This document shows positions 1 to 8,119 of a stretch of 64,000 bases of DNA, piece by piece. The notes beneath the pieces were generated by a model. The model searched no databases. It worked only from the letters and a program-made list of their open reading frames with translations, and was not told the origin of the DNA. Within the stretch, counting starts at the first letter, position 1; the number at the start of each line of letters is the position of its first letter. This stretch comes from Paraburkholderia heleia NBRC 101817 (GTDB lineage: Bacteria; Pseudomonadota; Gammaproteobacteria; Burkholderiales; Burkholderiaceae): the NCBI RefSeq assembly GCF_000739775.1, contig NZ_BBJH01000003.1:310001-374000 (forward strand), read 5' to 3'. A program made the translations under genes and the position numbers.

Positions 1-395
1 ATCCCGAAGCCGTTGAGCGCGCCCACCGCCGCGCCGGTGACGAGCGCGATGACAAGCCCCGCCACGCCCAGCCCGACCGCGTCCGGGCTCGCGCCGGCCA
101 TGACGGTCGCGGCCACCATGCCGCTCAGCGCGACGAGCGAGCCCACGGAAAGGTCGATGCCCGAGGTGATGATCACGAACGTGCCGCCCACTGCCGCGAT
201 GCCGACCACGGACACCTGCACCATGATGTTGGTGAGCGTGCCCGTCGTGAGGAATTCGGGCGACGCGAGCGAGAGCGCGACGCAGATGAGCACGAGCGCC
301 GCGATGAGCGGCCCGAGGCCGCTGCGCAGCTGGCGCAGCACGCGCTGCTGCAGGGTTTGTGTTTCTTCACGCGGTCGAACCGTGGTGGACGTCAT
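1..395 (-). CDS. Ribose-type ABC transporter permease (partial, C-terminus off window)
   Basis: Inner-membrane permease of the RbsC/BPD_transp_2 family. Only the first 131 codons lie in the window. After a charged cytoplasmic N-terminus come hydrophobic segments with the family-typical stretches ITSGIDLSVG and GAAVGALNGFG. The start ATG overlaps the stop of the ATPase gene (ATGA), so the two are probably translationally coupled. It should form the membrane pore of the importer whose ATPase and binding lipoprotein lie just upstream in the same operon. The linked mtnK-mtnA-aldolase genes suggest 5-methylthioribose or 5-deoxyribose as substrate rather than ribose; that part is inference. Confidence 0.85.
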   Translation of the reverse strand, partial: MTSTTVRPREETQTLQQRVLRQLRSGLGPLIAALVLICVALSLASPEFLTTGTLTNIMVQVSVVGIAAVGGTFVIITSGIDLSVGSLVALSGMVAATVMAGASPDAVGLGVAGLVIALVTGAAVGALNGFG

Positions 396-1957
396 GCTGC
401 AACTCCGGTGGTAGCCCATTGAATGATCGTCTCCGAGCTGGCGTGCTCGCGCGCGACTTCGCCGACGATGCTGCCGCGATACATCACGAGCACGCGGTCC
501 GACATGCCAAGCAGTTCCGGCAACTCGGAGCTCACGAGCACGACGGCCGCGCCGGCGCGCGCCATCGCAACGATATGCGCATAGATCTCGGTCTTCGCGC
601 CGACGTCGATGCCGCGCGTGGGCTCGTCGAGCAGGATCACGGCCGGCGACGTGGCGCTCGCGCGCCCGAGAATCACCTTCTGCTGATTGCCGCCCGAAAG
701 ATTGCCCGTGAGCGACGTGACCGAGGGCGCGCGCACCGCGAAACGTTCGACCGCCTCGCGCGCGAGCCGGCGCTTTCTCGCCGCGCTCACGAAGCCGCCG
801 CGCACGAGCGCCCGCAAGCTCGAAAGCGCAACGTTCTCTTCGATGCTCGCGTCGAGCACGAGCCCCTCGAGCTTGCGGTCCTCGGCGGTATAAACAATGC
901 CCGCGCGCATGCCTTGCGCGGGCGAGCGCAGCGCGAGCCTGCGCCCGCGCAGCCGCAGTTCGCCGCCGGTGAGCGGCAGCGCGCCGCATAATGTTTTCAG
1001 CAGCTCGGTACGTCCCGCGCCTGCAATGCCGCCGATGCCCACGATCTCGCCGGCCCGAATGCTGAAGCTGCCGTCGCGCAGCACGGGCGCGCTCGCCACG
1101 TTGCGCGCTTCCAGCACGACGTCGCCATAGGGCCGAGCCTCCCACGGATAGAACGAGTCGAGATTGCGCGCGACCATCGCCTGCACGAGCGCCGGTTCGT
1201 TCCATTCGGACATGGGCCGCGCACCGACCGTTGCGCCGTCGCGCATCACCACCGCCGAATCGGCCAGTTCGAATACCTCCTCGAGATGGTGCGAAATGAA
1301 GATGATGCCCATGCCCGCCGCACGCAGCCGCCGCACCACGGCGTAGAGATGCTCGATGTCGTGATGCTGGAGCGCAGCCGTGGGCTCGTCCATCACGAGA
1401 ATGCGGGCGTCGCGCGCGAGCGCCTTGGCGACTTCCACGAGCTGGCGCTTGTTGAGCGGCAGATCGCCCAGGCGCATGGCGGGCGGCACACCTTCCAGCC
1501 CGACCTGGGCCAGCGCTTCGCGTGCCATGGCGTTCGCGCTGCGATGATCGACGAGGCCACGGCGCCGCGGCATGCGGCCGAGAAACAGGTTTTCGGCCAC
1601 CGTCATGTCGTTGACGAGCGAAAGCTCCTGATAGATCACCGCCACGCCCGCATCGATCGCGGCCTGGGTGCCGCGCGCGAGGCGTACGCCGTCGATCTCG
1701 ATCGTGCCCTCATCCGGCTCGTAAGCCCCGGAGAGCGTCTTGATGAGCGACGACTTGCCCGCGCCATTCTCGCCGACGATCGCCATCACGTGCCCCGCAT
1801 GCAGTTCGAGGCTCACGCCTCGCAGTGCTTTCACGCCGGGAAAACTCTTGACGATGCCGTTCATGCGCAACAGCGGTGGCGCGCCGGTGCTGCCGCCGCC
1901 CGCGTGAGAGTACGCCTGCTGGGATACGTCCATGACCGAACCTGATTCGCGTTTCAT
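392..1957 (-). CDS. Sugar ABC transporter ATP-binding protein (RbsA-like, two ABC domains)
   Basis: Energises the importer; about 521 residues, the usual RbsA/MglA size, with two tandem ABC domains. Domain 1 has Walker A GENGAGKSS and Walker B with LVMDEPT. Domain 2 has the degenerate P-loop GIAGAGRTE, signature LSGGNQQK and Walker B LLDEPTRGID, the normal asymmetry for monosaccharide importers. I start at ATG 1957, preceded by GGGA at 7 nt; a second ATG at 1933 (MDVSQQ), preceded by AGG, is nearly as good. The frame stays open far upstream inside the binding-protein gene, but that extension is a shadow. It lies 56 nt after the binding-protein gene and overlaps the permease start. Confidence 0.93.
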   Translation of the reverse strand: MKRESGSVMDVSQQAYSHAGGGSTGAPPLLRMNGIVKSFPGVKALRGVSLELHAGHVMAIVGENGAGKSSLIKTLSGAYEPDEGTIEIDGVRLARGTQAAIDAGVAVIYQELSLVNDMTVAENLFLGRMPRRRGLVDHRSANAMAREALAQVGLEGVPPAMRLGDLPLNKRQLVEVAKALARDARILVMDEPTAALQHHDIEHLYAVVRRLRAAGMGIIFISHHLEEVFELADSAVVMRDGATVGARPMSEWNEPALVQAMVARNLDSFYPWEARPYGDVVLEARNVASAPVLRDGSFSIRAGEIVGIGGIAGAGRTELLKTLCGALPLTGGELRLRGRRLALRSPAQGMRAGIVYTAEDRKLEGLVLDASIEENVALSSLRALVRGGFVSAARKRRLAREAVERFAVRAPSVTSLTGNLSGGNQQKVILGRASATSPAVILLDEPTRGIDVGAKTEIYAHIVAMARAGAAVVLVSSELPELLGMSDRVLVMYRGSIVGEVAREHASSETIIQWATTGVAA

Positions 1958-2013
1958 CCGTTCATCCCGGGCGCCGGCGCACGCGTCGCGCGGCCGGCGC
2001 TTAAGACCGCCCG

Positions 2014-3129
2014 TCACTGCTTGACTTCGAGGGCCCACAGACCGTATTGCTTGACGCCGTCCGAATCGATGTTCGACTTGTCGATCAGATAGGTCGGCCA
2101 CGCGTAGTTCGCGGGCACGTCCTTCTTCGCCTCGTAGTCGGTGATGAACGTCATCGCCTTGGCGGACATGCCGATGGGGTTCTGCGAGATCGTCGCGTCC
2201 TGCTTGCCCGCGCGGATCGCCGATAGCGCCTGCGCCGTGCCGTCCGCGCCGATCACCATGATGTGGCCGGGGTCCCCGAGCGGCTTGTAACGGCCCGCAT
2301 TGTCGATGGCTTTTTCCGCGCCCACCGTGTTGTCGTCGTTCGCGCCGAATACCGCGTCGATCTGCGGATATTTCTGCAGGATGTTCGTCATCGCGTTGAG
2401 CGACTTCTCCTGATCGAAGCCGCCTTCCTGGCGCGCGACGACCTTGATATCGGGATACTTCGCGATCTCTTCCGAGAAGCCCTTCTCGCGATCGGTCGCC
2501 GCCGTGGTGCCGATCAGGCCGATCAGATCGACTACGTTGCCCCTGGGCGAGCCATAACGCTTGCTCAACTGGTCGGCGATCCACTTCGCGCCGGTGGCGC
2601 CGAGCGCTACGTTGTCCGAAGCGACGAACGAGGTCACCTTGCCGCCGTCCGAGCCCCGGTCGAGCATGAAGACCGGCACGTTCATCGAATTGGCCTTCTC
2701 GACCGCCGGAATGATCGCCTTCGAGTCGATCGGATTCAGCACGATCGCCTGCACGCCCTGGCTCAGCAGATTGAGCGTGTCGTTGACCTGCTGCTGCGCG
2801 TCGCCGTTCGCGTTCGTTTGCACGAGATCGAAGCCCTGCTTCTGCGCACCGCGCTCCACGCCGTTCTGCAGGCCGACGAAGAACGCGTTATTGAGCGTGG
2901 CGATCGAGAAGCCAACCTTGATCTTCGCGACTCCCGGCGCCGCTGCCGCCGCCTGCGCCGGCGCGCTCGCCGCGGCGGCGTCGGACGCAGCCGCCGTGGT
3001 CGAAGGCGACTCGCTCTTCGAGCAGCCTGCCAGCATTGCCGCGGCGGCGAACATCGTCACGCCGGCCGTGGCTCCCATGCGCGCACTGCGCGCCACCCAT
3101 CTGTCGAACCCTGCTGAACTCCACGCCAT
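2014..3129 (-). CDS. Periplasmic sugar-binding lipoprotein of ABC importer (RbsB-like)
   Basis: Solute-binding protein of the Peripla_BP_4 / ribose-galactose family, 371 residues. A signal peptide ends in the lipobox MLAGC (Cys36), so it is probably a lipid-anchored receptor rather than a free periplasmic protein. An Ala/Ser-rich linker precedes the fold, which begins IKVGFSIATLNNAFF and has typical motifs such as GDAQQQVNDTLNLL and FGANDDNTVGA. The start at 3129 has a clear AGGAG. It sits between the FucA-like aldolase and the ATPase in the operon. The ligand cannot be read from sequence; operon context favours a 5-deoxy or 5-methylthio pentose. Confidence 0.92.
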   Translation of the reverse strand: MAWSSAGFDRWVARSARMGATAGVTMFAAAAMLAGCSKSESPSTTAAASDAAAASAPAQAAAAAPGVAKIKVGFSIATLNNAFFVGLQNGVERGAQKQGFDLVQTNANGDAQQQVNDTLNLLSQGVQAIVLNPIDSKAIIPAVEKANSMNVPVFMLDRGSDGGKVTSFVASDNVALGATGAKWIADQLSKRYGSPRGNVVDLIGLIGTTAATDREKGFSEEIAKYPDIKVVARQEGGFDQEKSLNAMTNILQKYPQIDAVFGANDDNTVGAEKAIDNAGRYKPLGDPGHIMVIGADGTAQALSAIRAGKQDATISQNPIGMSAKAMTFITDYEAKKDVPANYAWPTYLIDKSNIDSDGVKQYGLWALEVKQ

Positions 3130-3255
3130 CACCGTCTCCTGTTTTTGATCTGCTGGTTTTTGACTGACCTGCGAACCGCCAACCGACTGCGTAATTGTTC
3201 GTACCGCGTGTGCATCGCATTGCAACGACTGCCTGGACGCGCGAGCGGGCGCGTA

Positions 3256-3966
3256 TTACTTGCGGGGGCCGTAGCCCTTGAACTTCTCGATGACTTCCTC
3301 CATTTGCGCGTCGGAAAGCAGCGGCGGCTCGCCGAGCTGGCAGGCCAGCAAATACTGCTTTGCGAGCACCTCCACTTCGTTCGCCAGCCACAGCGCGCGC
3401 GCGAGATCGCGTCCGAGCGCGATGACGCCGTGGTGCGCGAGCAGGCACGCGAGCCGCTCGCGTAGCGCTTCGAGCGCGTGATCGGAGAGCGCCTGGCTGC
3501 CGAAAGTGGCATACGGCGCGCAGCGAATCGAATTGCCACCCGCCGCGGCCACCATGTAGTGATGCGCGGGTATGCCGCGGCCATGAATCGCGAGCGCCGT
3601 CGCAGCCTGCGAATGCGTATGGACCACGGCGTTCACATCGGCGCGCGCACGCAGGATGTCGCGATGAAAACGCCACTCCGACGAGGGGCGCTGCGCTTCG
3701 AAGAGCGGATCGTCGTCGCGTACGTCGAGCGGCATCCAGACGATGCGCTCGCGCGCGAGCGCGGCGCTCGGCACGCCGCTCGGGGTAATCAGGAGTCCGT
3801 CATGCCAGCGTGCGCTGACGTTGCCCGACGTGCCCTGATTGATGCCGAGGCGCTCCATTTCGCGCGTGATATCGACGATCTGCTGACGCATTTCGGTTTC
3901 CGAACGCGCATCGCGCGCACGTTGCGCCGTCTCGCCCGCACGGCGGCCTTCGCTCGCGCCGCTCAC
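3256..3966 (-). CDS. Class II (FucA-like) aldolase, probable 5-deoxyribulose-1-P / methylthioribulose-1-P aldolase
   Basis: Zinc-dependent aldolase of the L-fuculose-phosphate aldolase family. Downstream of MtnK and MtnA it should split the ketose 1-phosphate into DHAP and (methylthio)acetaldehyde or acetaldehyde. Counting from the internal Met at 3891, the expected catalytic and metal ligands are Glu72 (SSEWRFH), His91 and His93 (VVHTHS) and His154 (AHHGVI), all retained. The C-terminal half (HYMVAAAGGNSI, CAPYATFG, ALWLANEVEVLAKQYL) is very close to E. coli FucA. I chose GTG 3966 because GGAG lies 7 nt upstream and it overlaps the mtnA stop (GTGA), giving 236 residues. ATG 3891 (211 residues) is closer to family length and remains possible. 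Confidence 0.88.
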   Translation of the reverse strand: MSGASEGRRAGETAQRARDARSETEMRQQIVDITREMERLGINQGTSGNVSARWHDGLLITPSGVPSAALARERIVWMPLDVRDDDPLFEAQRPSSEWRFHRDILRARADVNAVVHTHSQAATALAIHGRGIPAHHYMVAAAGGNSIRCAPYATFGSQALSDHALEALRERLACLLAHHGVIALGRDLARALWLANEVEVLAKQYLLACQLGEPPLLSDAQMEEVIEKFKGYGPRK

Positions 3967-5039
3967 GCTGCCGCTCCGGTCGCGAAAAGCGCTGCCAGAC
4001 TCGCCTCGAACGGCGCACGCACGATGCCCCGCTCCGTCACGATGCCGGTAACGAGCGTATGCGGCGTGACATCGAACGCGGGGTTGCGCACCTGAATGCC
4101 CTCGGGTGCAGTGCGCTGCCCCGCGAGATGCGTCACCTCCGCCGCGCCGCGCTCCTCGATGACGATGTCCGCGCCGCTCGCGGTGCGCAGATCCAGCGTA
4201 GACGAAGGACACGCCACATAAAAGGGAATGCCGAAGTGCTTCGCCGCGATCGCCACGCCGAGCGTGCCGATCTTGTTCGCGACGTCGCCGTTCGCGGCCA
4301 CGCGATCCGTGCCGACGATCACGAGATCGATGAGCCCCTGGGCCATCAGGGTCGGCGCCATGCTGTCGGTGATGAGCGTGACGTCGAGCCCGGCCTGCTG
4401 CAGTTCGTAAGCGGTGAGCCGCGCGCCTTGCAGGAGCGGCCGCGTTTCGTCTGCATAGACGCGAAAGGCCACGCCGTCGCGGTGCGCGCAATAGAGCGGC
4501 GCGGTTGCCGTGCCGATGCCCGCTGTGGCCAGCGCACCGGCATTGCAGTGCGTGAGCACGCCGCTGCCGGGCGCGATCAGCGTGCGCCCGGCTTCGCCGA
4601 TGCGAGCGCACAGCTCGATATCCTCTTGATGAATGCGCTTCGCCTCGGCAACCAGCGCTTCGTAAAGCGCGGCACCCGTCGCGCCGGACTCGGCGCGTGC
4701 GTGCGAGAGCATGCGTTCGAGCGCCCAGCGCAAGTTGACGGCAGTGGGCCGTGCGCTGTCCAGAAAGGCGGCGTGCGCTTCGAGACGCGCGAGAAACGTA
4801 TCGCGCGAATCGGTTGGCTCGTGCCGCATCGCCACACACAGGCCGTAGGCGGCCGCCACGCCAATCGCGGGGGCGCCGCGAACGCGCAGTTCGTGTATCG
4901 CGCGCCAGACCGCCTCGACGCTGTCCACGGCTTCGATCGCGCATTCGTGCGGCAACCGCGTCTGGTCGAGCAGATAAAGGGTGCCGTCGCGCCACTCGAT
5001 GGTGGGCGGAAGACTCGATTGTTGCGCCTGCAACGTCAT
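3963..5039 (-). CDS. mtnA: S-methyl-5-thioribose-1-phosphate isomerase
   Basis: Converts 5-methylthioribose 1-phosphate (or 5-deoxyribose 1-phosphate) to the ribulose 1-phosphate. The protein has 358 residues, the usual length for this eIF2B-related family. Visible motifs are RVRGAPAIGVAAAYG near residue 53, the catalytic Cys165 in THCNAGALAT and the catalytic Asp245 in VGTDRVAANGD. The ATG at 5039 is preceded by GGAG at 5 nt. The gene lies 60 nt after mtnK, and its stop overlaps the aldolase GTG. No mtnB, mtnC or mtnD genes are nearby, so the operon does not look like the universal methionine salvage route. Confidence 0.96.
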   Translation of the reverse strand: MTLQAQQSSLPPTIEWRDGTLYLLDQTRLPHECAIEAVDSVEAVWRAIHELRVRGAPAIGVAAAYGLCVAMRHEPTDSRDTFLARLEAHAAFLDSARPTAVNLRWALERMLSHARAESGATGAALYEALVAEAKRIHQEDIELCARIGEAGRTLIAPGSGVLTHCNAGALATAGIGTATAPLYCAHRDGVAFRVYADETRPLLQGARLTAYELQQAGLDVTLITDSMAPTLMAQGLIDLVIVGTDRVAANGDVANKIGTLGVAIAAKHFGIPFYVACPSSTLDLRTASGADIVIEERGAAEVTHLAGQRTAPEGIQVRNPAFDVTPHTLVTGIVTERGIVRAPFEASLAALFATGAAA

Positions 5040-5099
5040 ACGTTCTCCGTCGATGCCGGTTGTCCGGGCGCTGCCGCCCATGCGGCAGCCTGTATTCGA

Positions 5100-6359
5100 T
5101 TATGCGGGTTCTGCGAGCACCTGTGCGGCTAGCGCCGTGACCGCCTCGATCGACGCCAGCTCGCGGCGCCTCACCAGCAGCGCTTCGGCGAGCTTCAGGC
5201 AGCGCACTTCCACCCGCGCGCGTACCGCGTCGTCCTTGATGCCCGTAATCTCCGCCACCTTCGCCATGCCGACGATGCGGCGGATCATCTTGCAGCCCGC
5301 AAAGCCGAGCGTGTCGGCGAAGAGCCGCCTGATGAAATTGTCGCGGAAGGCCTCCGCCGCGCGCGTGCCCGCCGGGCCGCCAATATAGGCGTGGCCGGTC
5401 TCGCGCTCGTGCTGCCGCCAGATCTGCCCGAACTTCTGCGCGAAGGCGTTCCACACAGCCTCCACCTGTTCGAGCAGCCAGCCCTGGTAGCCTGCCGGGT
5501 CGCGTCCCGCCTCGCGGTCGTGCCAGTCGCGCGCGTAACAGGCAAGCAGCAGGTTCGCAATGAACGCGCCCGTGTCGAAGCCCATTGGCCCATAGAACGC
5601 GAACTCGGGGTCGATGACATACGTCTCTTGCTCGTTCGCCATGATCGAGCCCGTATGCAGGTCGCCGTGCACGAGCGTTTCCGCATGGTTCATGAAGGCC
5701 CACTTCATCTCGCCTGCGGCGAGCCTCAGCGGCTCGTGCGTGCGCAGCCGTTCGATCGCAGCCGCGGGGAGCGCGGGGCTGTAGACATTCGAAGGATGAT
5801 CTTCGAACGGAAATGTGAAGACCAGTTCCTCTGTAATCCTGCACAATTCCGTGTTGATGTCGCCGCCGACGGCCGCTTTCTTCGCATCCGGTGCGAGGTA
5901 GAGATCCGAGCCATGAAAGAGCGTGCGGGCGAGAAACGTGGAAATGTGATCGGCGAGCCGCGGGTACACGACGCCATCTGTCAACCCGCCGCGCAGCACG
6001 CGATGCGAATCGAGCCGCTGCATCACCATCAGGAACTTCTCGCTATCCGCGTGGAAAACGCTCGGCACGTGCTCCGGGCACAGTGCGCCGAAGCGGCGCA
6101 ACGCCGCCACTTCGCGCTCCATGCGCTCGCGCGGCAAAGGCCACGCTTCGCCAACCAGCCGCAGGTACGGCGGCGCCTGCTTCACCACGACGCTCAGGCG
6201 CGGGTCGCGCGTGCTGCTCACGAAGTAGACGTAGTTCAGATTGCCGTCGCCCACTTCGACGACCCGCAACTCGCGGTCGCCGCCAAGCCTCGCGCAAACG
6301 GCCGGAATACCCAGCAGATAGTCGGTCAGTTCGGCAGAGCTGAAAGCTTCGAAGTGCAT
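5100..6359 (-). CDS. mtnK: S-methyl-5-thioribose kinase
   Basis: ATP-dependent kinase that phosphorylates C1 of 5-methylthioribose (and plausibly 5-deoxyribose), the entry step for sugar brought in by the linked importer. The protein has 419 residues, normal for MtnK. It has an aminoglycoside-phosphotransferase-like fold: nucleotide-loop region GDGNLNYVYFV near residue 38, Lys60 in SVVVKQAPPY, catalytic loop HGDLHTGSIM with Asp233, and the metal-binding DPE at 250-252. ATG 6359 is preceded by AGGAAGGA. It is the first enzyme gene after gntR, with a 36-nt gap. Confidence 0.96.
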   Translation of the reverse strand: MHFEAFSSAELTDYLLGIPAVCARLGGDRELRVVEVGDGNLNYVYFVSSTRDPRLSVVVKQAPPYLRLVGEAWPLPRERMEREVAALRRFGALCPEHVPSVFHADSEKFLMVMQRLDSHRVLRGGLTDGVVYPRLADHISTFLARTLFHGSDLYLAPDAKKAAVGGDINTELCRITEELVFTFPFEDHPSNVYSPALPAAAIERLRTHEPLRLAAGEMKWAFMNHAETLVHGDLHTGSIMANEQETYVIDPEFAFYGPMGFDTGAFIANLLLACYARDWHDREAGRDPAGYQGWLLEQVEAVWNAFAQKFGQIWRQHERETGHAYIGGPAGTRAAEAFRDNFIRRLFADTLGFAGCKMIRRIVGMAKVAEITGIKDDAVRARVEVRCLKLAEALLVRRRELASIEAVTALAAQVLAEPA

Positions 6360-6395
6360 ACGTCCTTCCTGTCCGGAAATGGGCCGCCGGCCCGC

Positions 6396-7109
6396 CTAAC
6401 GTCGCTTGCGCACGAGATCGAACCTGAAAATGCTGGCGTTGTAATAGTCGTTGCTGTAGCAGACCGCGCGGCCGGTCTCGTCGAAATCGACTTCGTCGAT
6501 CAGCAAAAACATGCCGATGCTCTCCTGCAACTCCGGCAAATCGCGCGCGGTGAGAACGGTCGGCTGAATCGAGCTATGGGTGTGGGATAGCCGGACGCCC
6601 GCGCGCTCCAGCGTGCCGAACAGCGACTCGCCCAGTTCCTGCCCTTCGAGCAATGCCTTGGGCACGATGTCGATGCAGTAAGCGGCGATCGCATCGTCGG
6701 CACGCCGCACGCGTTCGAACCGCACGCAGGGATCGCCCTCGGCGAGGCCGAGCTTTTGCGCGAGGCTGCCCGAGGCTGCGATCGTCCTCACCTGCAGTCG
6801 GCTGGTGGAAGGCACCGCCCCGACACTTCGTATCATGTCCGTAACAGACATCAGATCATCCAGACCGCCTTGCAGCTTGAGCGTGATTTGTCTGACGAAG
6901 GTCCCCTTGCCGTGCACGCGCGTGAGAAGACCGTGGGAAATCATCTGCGCGACCGCCTCCCGCAGGCTGGAGCGGCCTACCCCCAGCAGCTCGCAAAGCT
7001 CGGGTTCCGGGGGGATTTGATCGCCCGGCTTGAGCGAGCGCTCGCGGATCATTTCCAGCAGCGAATCCTGGATTCGCTCGCACATCGACTGATCGACGCT
7101 CAGGCGCAT
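6396..7109 (-). CDS. GntR-family regulator (FadR-like wHTH fused to UTRA-like sensor)
   Basis: Local transcription factor of the mtn/importer operon, about 237 residues. The N-terminal winged helix reads like the FadR subfamily (PPEPELCELLGVGRSSLREA, wing HGKGTFV). The C-terminal half looks like a UTRA ligand-binding domain of HutC-type regulators (RFERVRRADDAIAAYCIDIV, ending with NDYYNASIFRFDLV) rather than the helical FCD domain. I chose ATG 7109, which has GGAAG close upstream; a TTG at 7151 would add 14 residues but has no ribosome site and abuts the palindrome at 7155-7172. It probably senses a pathway sugar or sugar phosphate and represses its own operon (inference). Confidence 0.88.
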   Translation of the reverse strand: MRLSVDQSMCERIQDSLLEMIRERSLKPGDQIPPEPELCELLGVGRSSLREAVAQMISHGLLTRVHGKGTFVRQITLKLQGGLDDLMSVTDMIRSVGAVPSTSRLQVRTIAASGSLAQKLGLAEGDPCVRFERVRRADDAIAAYCIDIVPKALLEGQELGESLFGTLERAGVRLSHTHSSIQPTVLTARDLPELQESIGMFLLIDEVDFDETGRAVCYSNDYYNASIFRFDLVRKRR

Positions 7110-7154
7110 GTCTTCCGCAAGATTGCGTAGGTTGGCTACGTTGGGCTCCAATCT

Positions 7155-7172
7155 ACATCAGACGTCTGATGT
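7155..7172. promoter_or_regulatory. Perfect 18-bp palindrome, likely GntR operator
   Basis: ACATCAGACGTCTGATGT equals its own reverse complement. It lies 46 bp upstream of the gntR ATG, where an autoregulatory operator would overlap the promoter of the whole operon. Its form, TCAGAC/GTCTGA around a central CG, resembles FadR/GntR-class sites. The binding claim is inference; the symmetry is read directly. Confidence 0.75.
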
Positions 7173-7254
7173 GATGGGCTCGTGGTTTTCCCTTTCATGC
7201 GGCGCAACATGGCAGGCGAAGGCGGCGCGCAATCGCGTGCGTCAACACTCTGCG

Positions 7255-7935
7255 CTATTTGCTGCTGACCGAAAACGGCACCGACTCCAGCAGATCTTCG
7301 ACGCCGAGCCACAATATCTGCAGGCCGATGCACAGCAGCACGAAGGCGAGCAGGCGCATGAGCACTTCCGTGCCGACCGGTCCAAGCAGCCTGCCGAGAT
7401 GCCCCGCGAAACGCACACACAGATAGATGCAGCCGCAAAGAACGATCAAGGCGAGCAATACGCCGATGACATTGACGAACTGCACGTGACCGCGCGGCCG
7501 GCCCGTGCCAAGCGCAATCGCGACAGCAATCGATCCGGGTCCAACGGTGACCGGCAGCGTGAGCGGATAAAACGCCATGGAGCGCAGCGTCGCCTGGCGC
7601 ACGGGATCCGGCGGCGCCTGCGATTGTGCCGCCTCGCCGCCATCGGGCGATTTGTGAAGCAGGTTCCAGCCGGCGAACGCGATGACCAGCCCGCCCGCAA
7701 CCCGCAATACGGGTATGGATATGCCAAAGAACGAGAGCACATAGGCGCCCATCAGCAGCGCCCCGAGCAGAATGAACAGGCTGTTGATGGCGATGATCCG
7801 CGCGAGAAATGCACGTTCGCTGGTTGTCGCATGCGGCAGCATGCTCAACACGATGAACCCGGCCGCCGGCGGATTGATTACCGGAAAGAGACCGGCGAAG
7901 ACGAGCAGGAAGGTGTCGGAGAGTTGATTGAGCAT
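7255..7935 (-). CDS. MarC family inner-membrane protein
   Basis: Integral membrane protein of the MarC/UPF0056 (NAAT) family, 226 residues. Its hydrophobic segments are consistent with the usual six transmembrane helices. Family features include FPVINPPAAGFIVL near the N-terminus and YPLTLPVTVGPGSIAVAIAL in the middle. The physiological role of the family is unsettled; some archaeal members transport amino acids. ATG 7935 has GGGGGAA upstream. It is a single-gene unit, divergent from the PBP7-like gene. Confidence 0.92.
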   Translation of the reverse strand: MLNQLSDTFLLVFAGLFPVINPPAAGFIVLSMLPHATTSERAFLARIIAINSLFILLGALLMGAYVLSFFGISIPVLRVAGGLVIAFAGWNLLHKSPDGGEAAQSQAPPDPVRQATLRSMAFYPLTLPVTVGPGSIAVAIALGTGRPRGHVQFVNVIGVLLALIVLCGCIYLCVRFAGHLGRLLGPVGTEVLMRLLAFVLLCIGLQILWLGVEDLLESVPFSVSSK

Positions 7936-8119
7936 CTCTGTTCCCCCGTGGCATCACGGAGTATACGGGTCCACTCGCCGCCCGTTCAATACGCCGATGG
8001 TCCCATTGAACGAGGATTATGGAACCGGAATGGAACTTCATCGGCCGATGCGGCATCGAACCATGCCGCCAGAACTCCGACGCGCGCCGCGCAGACCCAA
8101 CGTACAAGCCCATCTGTCG

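Noticed and set aside
392..2584. N-terminal extension of the ABC ATPase reading into the binding-protein gene
   Set aside because: The extension overlaps the binding-protein coding region out of frame and has no likeness to ABC proteins; the domain starts near 1900.
3256..5844. 862-residue minus-strand open frame running across the aldolase and, in another frame, through mtnA and mtnK
   Set aside because: Only the last part (from 3966) is the real aldolase; the rest is out of frame with two clearly recognised enzymes. Long spurious frames are common at this GC content.
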